Source of the DNA: Venturia oleaginea
Lineage: Eukaryota > Ascomycota > Dothideomycetes > Venturiales > Venturiaceae
Assembly: GCA_013176395.1 (NCBI GenBank)
Contig: JABMLP010000006.1
Location: forward strand, 496,001 to 560,000
DNA length: 64,000 nt
Reading direction: 5' to 3'
This document shows, one piece after another, positions 1 through 9,044 of the stretch (positions are counted from its first letter, which is position 1; each line of letters opens with the position of its first letter). Both the position numbers and the translations under genes were made by a program. The notes under the pieces were generated by a model. It ran no database searches, was not told where the DNA came from, and worked only from the letters and a program-made list of their open reading frames with translations.

Positions 1-1047
1 CCGACGCTGAGAGCCCATTCGCATGCAGCGGGGGCTCTCTTATTGTGTGACTTGATATTGATCGTGGAATTGAAGATGGAGTACTTGGCATCGTCGAGTA
101 AGCGCAGCGGATTGGAGCGTTAGCTTGGTGCTCGTTGACATAACGCTCTTGATGTGAACGAATACGTCGACAAGCCCGCAATCAATTGACAATTACCACC
201 TCCTAAGCTGGCTGCGCGGATTTTGAGGGTATCAGCCGACGACCAGACTGTTTCTATCATGTAACGACGGTTTCCACAATGTATCTTGGACCGGTTTCAA
301 TCAGTTCCTAGCTCTTATGTAAAGATCGCTCTTCTAATAGGAACGGCAGGAGCGAAGTTCGCGTATCCTTCGGCGTGAGAATGAATGGAGGGTTTGAAAT
401 CAAGGCATAGCGCTTTTCGTCAAGAAAGTGTCGTGGGCTGCACGCCAGCGTGCTTAGTCTCTCCAATATTACCCATCCCATTTCCATGTCTGGTGACGCA
501 AAGATTGATAAGGAATCATGGCTGGTGCTTCTGTGGAACATCAGATGAATATCAACACAGTTGCCCAAAGTTTCTAGCGAAGAGAGTCCTTGTAGTCAAA
601 ACATAAAACCATAAAACCCACAAAATAGATATTCGTGTCAAGCAAACTATTACACCTCCTATTGGAACATCGGGTACTCGGGTTCTCTTTTTGCATGATT
701 CTGGAAGTAGAGTAGAAGAGTTCAGCTAGGGTGTTGGGAGGTCGAGGTGCTCGAGTACAGGTGTGGCGCATGTAGTCGAGGTCGAAGCTTTTCGATTGGG
801 TTTGGTAGAAGTGCAGCCCAACATGGGCTCGGAAGATTGAGCCTGCTGCCTTGGTCATCTACTCTGGCCTGAGCCATGGTCAACGTCACGTCTTCTCGTT
901 GGTATGAGTATTCGTGGGCAGCTGCGAATTCTGCCTCAATAAGCTCATTACAACCCGCGGCTTGGTTTGTTCGTGATGATTAGATAGTATCCGAAGGATG
1001 ACAAGTGATGGAATGTTGAAGCAAGCCATCCTATGTTTCGAGCAATA
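1..1047. other. Intergenic stretch, no gene recognised
   Basis: Short open frames exist on both strands, but none has recognisable protein character or splice signals that extend it. The right part probably includes the 3' UTR of the minus-strand GTPase gene. Confidence 0.5.
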
Positions 1048-1738
1048 TCACATCAGGAGGCATCCGCCATCCGTCCTACCACCGCTGCTCGTAGTCGTCT
1101 TCGCAGCTGTTCTCGCGATGTCTTCTAGCACTTCGCGACACAATTCACCAGTCAAAGAGCTGCACTCTGCATATCGATCACACCTCATCTCTTGACTGAC
1201 GCGCAAGCCCTCCTGTGGCATAACGCTTTCACCCAATCTGCCAGCATCCTTCTCTTCCTGAGTCCACTCCTTCCTCAGATCTCTTTTCAGTCCCAAAACT
1301 ACAACGGGTATCTGCTCATTGTAATTGAAATGCCCTTCAATCGTACTCTTCCATTGAGTTTGCAACGAATACAGTGTAGAGCGCCGTGTGACATCATAAC
1401 AGAGTATGAGGACATCTGGTCTTAGAAGTGTGTAATTCTGAGGAGAGGAGGTGTCGTAGAATTCGAATCGATAGGGACGATTGTACATCTTTATATCGAA
1501 GACGAAGGGTTGGTCTAGGTCGCGCAGAATGGGCAGTTCTGATGCCGGTTGAGGTTCTGCTCTCAGGATGGGCTGGAGACTGCGAGCCCCCAAAGCAAGC
1601 CGGCTGTATTCATATTAGGGACTAGTCTGAAATTATGGACATGAAGACATACGACAGGAAAGTCGACTTACCAACCCCATCGTCTCCTAGTAGGAGTATT
1701 GACACGGTTGGCTCATCACCAATTGCATACGAAGACAT
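1048..1738 (-). CDS. Atypical Rho/Ras-like small GTPase with CaaX tail
   Basis: Two exons: 1738-1653 and 1603-1048, about 213 aa. The 49-nt intron (GTATGT...ACAG with a CTAAT box) joins the P-loop GDDGVGKST directly to FLSRLALGAR. A GTAAGT inside the P-loop codons looks like a donor, but reading through it is what restores the motif. The family is membrane-anchored signalling GTPases; the protein ends CLLM, a CaaX prenylation box. The later motifs are degenerate: switch II reads DTSSPQNY instead of DTxGQE, and the base-recognition motif reads LKRDLRKE instead of TKxDLR. That suggests altered GTP hydrolysis or nucleotide specificity. Family assignment is firm; the exact subfamily and activity are not. 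Confidence 0.85.
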
Positions 1739-2425
1739 TTTGATAGTGGTTTGAATTTTCCGCTCTTTGAGCTCATAGAGAGCAAAGCGACTGCTTCAGA
1801 ATATCATGAAGGGGCAGAGAATGGAAAGCCATGGTGGAGCGGTTGATTTGGTCTGGGGACCCAACGAGTCTTGATAGTCTGGCTGGTCTTGGCAAACTTG
1901 CGTTGCTTCTTTCGGTCGTGGGGTAACATTTCACCTATCTTTTCACCTCTTCGGTTGTTCATCATTTTGTTGCAAGTCGCATCAAAGATTGTAAAACATA
2001 TCGTTCTTTATTTAGATTTGGGCAATCGTACCCTTCCGCTCTATGGCGTCTGCATTCAATGTCCCTGACCATACATGGATAAGTAAAAGCAAGGATCTCA
2101 TGTGTGGGAGTATATTCCGAACTTCACGGCTGTCCGAACCGCATTTGCCTTTGCAGATTTAACAGTCTGATAACTTCATAATCATCCAGTTGTACACAAC
2201 CTTCAGGAACCAATTCCTTCTTTGAATCATCACAAATATGTCCCAAAGCCTCTGGGTGCTTACAAAGACGGCATCTGCCCGAGTACACGCAGCCATTATT
2301 CTGTTCAAACAGGTAACTTGTTTCAATGAACAATCATGTCTTTGTTCAAGGTATCAACAAATAACATCTATAAACATTCTCATCTCGGTCCTACAGCCTT
2401 AAATCATCAAACCGATTTTATCAAA
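1739..2425. other. Intergenic stretch, no gene recognised
   Basis: This is promoter and 5' UTR space between two divergent genes. A cysteine-containing 69-residue frame on the minus strand (2124-2333) is visible, but nothing supports it as a gene. Confidence 0.4.
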
Positions 2426-2981
2426 ATGCCTTCTCCTTACAAGCCCGAACGACCATTTGACCATTCCTTTGATGTCAAACTCGTGGATGAGAAAATTGAA
2501 ATTGAAAAAGGAAAGGGCTACCGTGACTGGGAAGCAGGCGCCCCACACGACCCAAAACACCAAGCTCCGTTCGACTACATTCCAAACACAACCCACTGGC
2601 GTTGCTTCTCTATGGCACATAGTCGCCCTATATAGCTGCCTTTCCATTCTCGCCGTGGTCATTATCGTCTTGATTGCTGTATTTACGTCGAGGCTTCATT
2701 CGGCGACAAGTCAATTGGAGCCAGGGATTCCGGCTTCCTTCAACGCTTCAAAAGGCGTGGTTCCTACTGTCACGGTTTACTCGACGGTTCGCGGATCGAC
2801 CACGGTCTACTCGACGGTCGACGGGTCGGTATTCACTATGCAGGAGTTGGTAACAAACACAGTTGAGAGCACCATTACTGCGTCTGCGTCGACTGAGGTG
2901 GTAAACGAGGCACATGGAAACTACGAAGGTGGTTTTCTACACACCGCCACCAATGACAGTGAAGACAACTGTGAATGCTAG
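2426..2981 (+). pseudogene. Small single-pass membrane protein, frameshifted
   Basis: The first frame (2426-2635) starts with a charged, soluble-looking N-terminus (MPSPYKPERPFDHSF...) and ends shortly after the residues IPNTTHW. A second frame overlaps it and carries on with a strong membrane segment of about 25 residues (LWHIVALYSCLSILAVV...). After that comes a Ser/Thr/Val-rich tail with repeated TVYSTV units and acidic, cysteine-ending residues, up to 2981. The two halves fit one protein of about 185 aa (cytosolic head, one transmembrane helix, Thr-rich exterior) if one base is gained or lost near 2590-2625. I see no intron of workable length that would join them. It is either a recent frameshift or a sequencing error. 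No family recognised. Confidence 0.45.
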
Positions 2982-3308
2982 GAAGAAGTAGAGGCAGGTG
3001 GCGCTCAGTCGAGAGTGCAATGCAAATTGAGGGGGCTGAGGATTTTCTGCTGTAAGAAATCGTGGAGGAGAAGACCCGAATGTAGCACAGGCCTCTATTG
3101 GTTAGTTCAACATCAAAAATTAACAAAACGCTTCTTGTAATGCCTCAAAACGAGACATCTTGATGTCCTCAGGGACAAATTGAAGACTTACCGGTTGCCT
3201 TAGACACTCCGATATTGACAAACTCCACGACCCACCTTTCAAATTCTTCACGTCCGCAAGTGGGGAAAGATCACACTCAGCCTCGTACATTAAGGCAACA
3301 AAAACAAC
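2982..3308. other. Intergenic stretch, no gene recognised
   Basis: This is downstream space between the membrane-protein frame and the tRNA terminator. No coding signal seen. Confidence 0.4.
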
Positions 3309-3313
3309 AAAAA
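3309..3313 (-). terminator. RNA polymerase III T5 terminator of tRNA-Pro(CGG)
   Basis: Five T residues on the minus strand start 5 nt after the discriminator base of the tRNA. A second T4 run lies at 3301-3304. Confidence 0.8.
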
Positions 3314-3400
3314 GGCTAGGGCCGAACCGGGATTTGAACCCGGGGCCTCCTGCACATCTGATATTCAGCAAGGCTGAAGGGAAAAGTAACCCGAAGCAGG

Positions 3401-3458
3401 CTAACTTTGGTCAGCCAGGAGGATATATAAAGGCTGCGCTGCTGACTTCGAAACTCAC
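3401..3458 (-). other. Non-canonical tRNA intron at position 26/27
   Basis: It is 58 nt, begins GTGAGT and ends GTTAG. A CTGAC branch-like box lies about 12 nt before the 3' end. It separates the D-arm exon from the anticodon stem. These are the signals of this genome's mRNA introns. The AGG proline tRNA elsewhere in the window lacks it. Confidence 0.8.
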
Positions 3459-3468
3459 AATCATACCA

Positions 3469-3524
3469 CTGGAGCATTATTAACCTCAAGTTGTATGCAG
3501 TGCGAGATTTTGAAGACGGCTTAC
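3469..3524 (-). other. Non-canonical D-loop tRNA intron (15/16)
   Basis: It is 56 nt, begins GTAAGCC and ends TAATAATGCTCCAG. It sits after G15, before the TGG that supplies the conserved G18-G19. It shares its position, first six bases and last seven bases with the D-loop intron of the second proline tRNA at 51401-51449. Confidence 0.85.
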
Positions 3525-3539
3525 CTAGACCATTCGGCC

Positions 3540-4945
3540 GATGTTGGTGATGGAAATCTGGATATGTGAATATGATCATGATGCGGGGTTTGCGTCTCGG
3601 GTATAAACTTGTGGGTTTTGTGTGCGGTCCCACCGGAGAGCGTAATACGGGCGGCGGCATGAGTTCTTACTAGGATCTGAGCAAAGTTTAGACTGGGAGA
3701 GATGATTGAATTATGGAGGCCAGAAATCCGGATCAGACGTTGGGGAAATAGAGGTGAGGAAGGGGATTGGGTTGACTTACGAGAAAGATTTTGCGACTTG
3801 GACCAAGGAAGCTAATTTGCCATCAATGAAATGAGCGTAAAATGGCTGCTTTAGGTTAAGTATATCATCCGAGTTGCACAATGTTACCCGCCTCCGAGTC
3901 CGTTGCTTATACCAGCGCGCCCCAGGTCGATTTCAACAACGAATGACAACAGGTCTCTAGCAGGGTTAATTCAACAATCAGCGACATTAGATCTTAATAT
4001 TTACCTGCCGATTAGCTTACCAACTAATAAATACTAGGCCTCCAAAGTCGAAATCTGAGCCTGTACGAGGCGGAGGGCTACGAACCTGTATTCATCTCGC
4101 CACATCTCAGATGTAGGGCAGTGACCAGAGCCGATCAGATCAACGCACGCTCGTGGTGGTTGCCCGTCGTCGCACTCGCGCAGCAAGAGGCCACGTTGCA
4201 CCACGACCGTACCGCGAGCACACCATCGCCGAAAAGGCCCAGACACACCGGCAACAACAGGATCAATCAAACAAACGTAAAGAACGACCTCCCACGTACC
4301 AGGCGAGCATCGAGCCGTCCTCGACCTCTATCCTCCTCCGCACGATATCGCGATAAAACCCTTCAACCCTACACGGACAGAAAACTAGGTACGGAACTGG
4401 ATTGGTCCTCCAGGGTGCCATCAACAAACAGTAGGGAAGAACTTCTAAGGCGGAAGGAAGATGATAGGAGGATTCTTGGGTGCCCTTTCGGATAAGGGCG
4501 AGAGGCATGCGGATATAGGCGGGCGAAGGCACGGTACAGACACGGTATAAGCACGGAGGAACAGTAAAGAAGCAGATAACGAATTCAGGCTTGAATTTAG
4601 ATCAAGGATAATGGGCACATACAGAAAGTCATCGCCAGGGAAAGGCGAGCAACAGTTACAGAATAACCGCTCCCACCCAGGCCCGCCTGGGTACGGTTAA
4701 AATGCAGTCACTCTACATAGGTGTTACGACACGGTTTTGGAGCAATCGACCTAGCTATAGTGTTGACCCGAATAGCACTCAGAGACAAGCAGAAAGGGAA
4801 GGGACAGGCCGACTAGTACGGTTATCAAACTTCCCAGGAAAGAAACGGAAGGGAATTTTCCATGTCTTCGGTCTCACATGGTTTTATACCCCTTGTAAAT
4901 ACAGTGGATGTTGGCACAGGCACATCAGAGCCCTACATACAACAA
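3540..4945. other. Gene-free stretch with possible LTR fragment
   Basis: No coding sequence recognised. From 4722 the sequence TGTTACGACACGG resembles the start of a fungal retrotransposon LTR, but I found no matching end or second copy. Confidence 0.3.
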
Positions 4946-6052
4946 ACGTGTTTTACCATTCACTTGGCCGCCCCACTCACTTGGCCACCCAACCAAAAAG
5001 TCTAATCCCTTCGTACAATTATCGCGATAATGTCAACACCAACCCCCAGATCGGCTTGCAAAGAGGCTAGATTACTTCTTGCGAAGCAGATCTTTCAAAC
5101 GAATCCAAATTTAAGTCAACGTCAAATCTCAGCGTCGTACGATATTCCTCGATCTACACTTCAGTCTCGTCTTCAAGGTGGTAAACCACGAAGCGAATCT
5201 AACCACCAAAAGAGAAAGTTACAAATACATGAAGAGCAGGCTCTGGTTCAGTGGATCCTAGACCTTGATCGACGAGGATTTCCGCCCCAAATTATCGACG
5301 TACGACGAATGGCAAACGCTTTACTCGAAAAGCGCGGTACGAATCCTCCACCGTCATTAGTCGGGAAGAACTGGGTATCCCGCTTCATCAACGCTCAGCC
5401 GGAGCTTTGTACGAAGTGGAATCGTAAGTTCCATTCACAGCGTGCAAAATGCGAAGATCCAGCGACAATCAACGCGTGGTTTCAGCGTGTTGAAGAGACG
5501 CCCTCACCACCAGGTACACCCCATGGAGTAGCGCCACAGTGGACGTCAGAAACTCCTCGTACGATAGCTCAGCTTGAGCAGCAGGCTCAGCTCGTCCGAA
5601 ATTTTCTTCATCGCCAATCTCAGAGCCCAAGTAGTCAAGCAATCGGTCAACTCATCAAAGGATGTCAAGTCGCAATGAATTCAGCAGTAATACTTGCAGA
5701 AGAGAATAGGAAGCTTCGTACAGAGAACCAACGACGAAAACAGAAGCAACAGTATCGTAGACGATATATTGCATATGGAGGCGTTTTACAAGCTCAACAG
5801 GGTCAGTTCTTAGTCGAGGGATGCGAAAATAGCTCTAGAGATAGTGTTCAAGATCAGGAAGTCGTCGTACGACAGCGAGCATTACCAACATGTAGTGGCT
5901 GCGGTATTCAAGGTCATAAGATTAATCGATGCCCAAATACGTAAGAATGTATTGTTAGAATTATTTTAATAAAAGCTGTATTGGTGGGAGGTTTACCGCA
6001 CGATGACTTGAGATTTAGTGGTTGGGGTGGCCAAGTGAGTGGTGAAACACGT
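4946..6052 (+). mobile_element. Fot1/pogo-family internal-deletion derivative
   Basis: Terminal inverted repeats start ACGTGTTTTACCATTCACTT on the left. The right end reads ACGTGTTTCACCACTCACTT on the opposite strand. A subterminal CACTTGGCC is repeated inside. A TA follows the right end; the base pair before the left end is no longer TA. Length is about 1.1 kb. Its single ORF lacks the DDE catalytic core, so the element should be non-autonomous. Confidence 0.8.
5030..5944 (+). CDS. pogo transposase derivative: DNA-binding domain plus zinc knuckle, no DDE domain
   Basis: A single uninterrupted 304-aa frame. Residues about 10-60 form a psq-type helix-turn-helix (SQRQISASYDIPRSTLQSRL). Residues about 65-145 form a CENP-B-type DNA-binding domain (EEQALVQWILDLDRRGFPP, GKNWVSRFI). 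Right after NAWFQRVEE, where transposases continue into the DDE core, the protein jumps to the C-terminal segment. That segment has a basic coiled coil (about 215-245) and a CCHC knuckle, CSGCGIQGHKINRC. The deletion keeps the frame. By family knowledge it could bind the element's termini without cutting them; whether it is expressed is unknown. Confidence 0.8.
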   Translation: MSTPTPRSACKEARLLLAKQIFQTNPNLSQRQISASYDIPRSTLQSRLQGGKPRSESNHQKRKLQIHEEQALVQWILDLDRRGFPPQIIDVRRMANALLEKRGTNPPPSLVGKNWVSRFINAQPELCTKWNRKFHSQRAKCEDPATINAWFQRVEETPSPPGTPHGVAPQWTSETPRTIAQLEQQAQLVRNFLHRQSQSPSSQAIGQLIKGCQVAMNSAVILAEENRKLRTENQRRKQKQQYRRRYIAYGGVLQAQQGQFLVEGCENSSRDSVQDQEVVVRQRALPTCSGCGIQGHKINRCPNT

Positions 6053-7330
6053 TAAATCCTGATTATTATTAATAAATACTAATTAAACTCGTCACATGGC
6101 ACATACGCCATTACATACCACGTAAAATCCGATGATTATTATATTAATTAAACTCGTTGAAATCGTCCTGGGGCCGCAAATTATAATACCAACTATATGC
6201 CTATTACCCAACATTCTGGCTATAAAAAGATTAATGTGCTGGAAAGATAGATACCCAAGTACCCGGGCCCTGGTGTTACAGATCACCTCAAGACCAAAGA
6301 GCAGGGACAGCGGGACTTGCAGAGGATGGTTGGATAACAAGAAGTTGTTGTTAGGACTGATGTGGAGTGGAATCCGTTGGGCGCACAAGAGGGGACTGGT
6401 GCAACCAGGTCAGTCCTAAGAGAGAATAGTACGTGCAGGAGTCACGTGATATTCCCACAGTTCCCACAGCACTTGGCATTGCCCACAGTGTGGGAAGAGC
6501 CAAGAGGTGTGGGAATACACCTTGGCACCCAGAACCAGAAGGGTATATAGGGAGGACGTTGGACGGACTTTCCTTTCTCTCTTCGTGGTTATCTCATGTT
6601 ATGTTTCTCACATAGGAGCTTCTTCAACCTACTACAGTAACGACCTTTTACTTAGATACAATCAAGCACAAGTCATATGCACACGAAGCAAGCCCACCCC
6701 CAACCTTCATACTAACCGACAAGCGTTCAGGGTTGATCTGAGGATCAAATCGGTTAGACGACAATTGAATTGGGAGATACATCGGACGGCTAGGATCTAG
6801 TGAGCCTCCAAAGAACCTGAGCAAGGGAAGATACTTAAGGTAAGTACTTCCAGACTGATATTGCCCTTACCCCAAACCCGCGGAGGACACAGGTGTCAAG
6901 AAGGTTTTGACATAATCAACTGTGTTGAGAAACGAGTTCCCCGTAACATAATTTTCTCTACTAAAACCGAGAGCACAAGAAACGGTTCTCCCTCTAACGA
7001 ACAGAAATAAAAACTCCAATTAAATAGATCTGTAACTCTAATTCACGGAACTATCCCTCCAAGTTTCTGGAATTATTCGTTCTTCGGTGGTAGGGGAATC
7101 CCCCCTCAAATTTGTAATCTCTTGTGAGAGACAAGAATCGTTTGTTAGGGCCGCTATATTTGTCACCCGGGTGCCAAGATACTGCCGAGAAGTCTATACC
7201 CAAAATCTCTGCAATCCGGTCCTCTTTTTAGTGTGATCTGGTCCACCGACATAGGGTCAATCTAGACCGTTGTCTAATCCAATGTAAATCTGATCCAGTT
7301 TGAGTACATCACTGCTCACATCCGGAGCAT
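6053..7330. other. AT-rich repeat and gene-free stretch
   Basis: Right after the pogo derivative, a roughly 33-38-bp AT-rich segment ending AATTAAACTCGT occurs twice, near 6055-6092 and 6126-6158. A segment starting TGTTAGGACTGATGTGG at about 6350, with a TATATA box near 6544, could be a solo LTR, but its end is not certain. No coding region seen. Confidence 0.35.
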
Positions 7331-7954
7331 TTGGAGACCATGGGGAGTACTGAATCGACGGACCACTTGTGGATAAGGCAAGAAGGAGAAAGAAACGACA
7401 AATTGCTCGCAATATTCGCAAACGTTTACCACCCGTCAAACGACTTCCGCCATACATACCGCAGTCCACGTTTCATTGCCCATGAATCTATCCCACCGCC
7501 TTCATATCGTCTTCTGTTCAGAAATTATCAACGATTTTGGCAGACGAGTTGTCGATATTCGTTCGGTAATTGGAAAGAGTGCGGAAATTCCATCCTCAAC
7601 CACAATCCGATTATACGACGAGTCCCCTGGCCTCGAATTTGGGATTGAGAACGATGGCTGGATGCGAATAGTGTGTAAGGTGAAGTACAGCAACAAATTT
7701 GTCAGTTTGAATTTCTGAGCCAACGTTCGAGATGTCTGGAACAAGCCAGACTCCGAGTTCCAACAAAGATTCTTTCCACCAAGAAACTCCTGGGAACCTC
7801 CGTTGAAGTAGAGCCAGAATGGGCTAGCCTATGGAACGCACTCTCAAAACATTTCCCAGATCAAGCCTCCGTTGTCCCAATCGTCGCGGGCGTGTTCGTC
7901 GCTTGGTGCGAATCTCTCATCGAGATTGCCGAGCATGAGCGCAATGAGAATTAG
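7331..7954 (+). pseudogene. Degenerate unidentified gene remnant
   Basis: Protein-like stretches occur in different frames in the same direction. Around 7530-7700 one reads DFGRRVVDIRSVIGKS and LYDESPGLEFGIENDGW. Around 7745-7951 another contains VEPEWASLWNALSKHF and PIVAGVFVAWCESLIEIAEH before a stop at 7952-7954. No convincing introns link them, so I read this as a decayed gene. Family not recognised. Confidence 0.35.
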
Positions 7955-9044
7955 ACTGAGACGCTGCTTGAGATATTGAAGGTGAGCAGGGGTGTTTGGT
8001 TGTGAGTTCTTATTGAGGTTGGTGATGCGAGGCCAACTGTCGATGGCATGATAAGAATATGGCCTTTGGGAATTTGTCTGCCCGAGTCTGTTGTGCCTCG
8101 CTCACATACCATGATCGCTGGGTTCCATGATGATCTAAGAAGGGCCTTTCTGCCACTAGCTAAAGAGCCTTCTTTGCCTGTTCGAGGTGGCGGTGGACCA
8201 GTATCCACCGACCAATGTGATGCTTTCACGGATAGTGGTTCGGAATTTGGTGGAGCAGTGTTATGACGCCGTCTGCCACGAGTGGTAACTTTTTCAGTCA
8301 GCCTGGCAGATTGGATGGAGGGACCTGACGATCTGATGAAATTACTTCCTTACCACATGATCATTCATTCCTCGTATGGGACATTGGTCACCATTCAACG
8401 AGGCCCTCCTCCAACATTGGACCTGATCTCGGGAATCTTTACGCGTTGGTTGAAGAGAAAATCATAACCAAGCCAATAAATTATGTTTGCTTGTTGACCA
8501 ATAGCAGCAAACTGACTTTTGCTAGCCACCAGCAGCAAAGTTGTAGACGAGACAGTCATTGAACCAAGTAGGGAGTCCCTGCTTAGCTGCGTGAAAAGAG
8601 CTTGGGTTAAGACTTCCGTCTAGGCGAGTCTCGAAGAGGAGTCTTGTAAGCGTCTCATACCTTCGTAGCCTAGAAACCGGCTGGATATCACTCCGTACCC
8701 ACCCGTACCGTCTCTGCACTGACCTCAAGAATCCTAGTCTCGTCTACAACTTTGCACGGAATCTACGGTAGTCATGAGGGAGTCTTGCTCTGGCCTTGGT
8801 TTGATCTATGATCGATTGGAGTTTGTGGTCAATCGCTACGACCGCAAACATGGTTCATGACCAATCCTCATGTTGACCTTTGTCGGACGCATACGTTCTT
8901 GGGTATAATATAACATACGAAGAAGCCCCATCCCGTTTCTTGCATCGCGATATACCTTTCAAGTCCTAAGAGTTCTATACATCCCCAACTGAAATGGGAA
9001 GAGAATGCTGATTATGCGTGTAAAAGTACTATCCTCTATAACCG
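7955..9044. other. Intergenic stretch, no gene recognised
   Basis: Only short unsupported frames. The right edge is the 3' side of the flavin oxidase gene. Confidence 0.4.

Larger units (their letters stand above)
3319..3539 (-). tRNA. tRNA-Pro(CGG) with three introns
   Basis: Exons on the minus strand: 3539-3525, 3468-3459, 3400-3390 and 3354-3319, totalling 72 nt. The joined product folds perfectly. Acceptor GGCCGAA pairs with TTCGGCC. The D arm is GTC-TAGTGGTAT-GAT. The anticodon stem CCTGC pairs with GCAGG around loop TTCGGGT (anticodon CGG). The variable loop is AGGCC and the T arm is CCGGG-TTCAAAT-CCCGG. The discriminator is C, as in other fungal proline tRNAs. Introns: 3524-3469 in the D loop (15/16), 3458-3401 between nucleotides 26 and 27, and a normal 35-nt 37/38 intron at 3389-3355. 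The first two have GT-AG ends. The B box (GGTTCAAATCC) is intact, but the A box is cut by intron 1. CCA is not encoded, as expected for a nuclear gene. Confidence 0.92.

Noticed and set aside
1665..1672. GTAAGT in the GTPase P-loop as an intron donor
   Set aside because: Using it breaks the phase and destroys the GKST motif; reading through and using GTATGT 15 nt later restores both.
3355..3389. Reading the third intron of tRNA-Pro(CGG) as GT-AG as well
   Set aside because: Cutting at GTTACT...TCAG would leave a 9-nt anticodon loop; the standard 37/38 excision gives the correct 7-nt loop.
4722..4945. Solo LTR or LTR fragment beginning TGTTACGACACGG
   Set aside because: No matching LTR end, target duplication or second copy could be found, so it stays a remark.
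6350..6640. Possible solo LTR beginning TGTTAGGACTGATG with a TATATA box
   Set aside because: The 3' end and target-site duplication are not clear.
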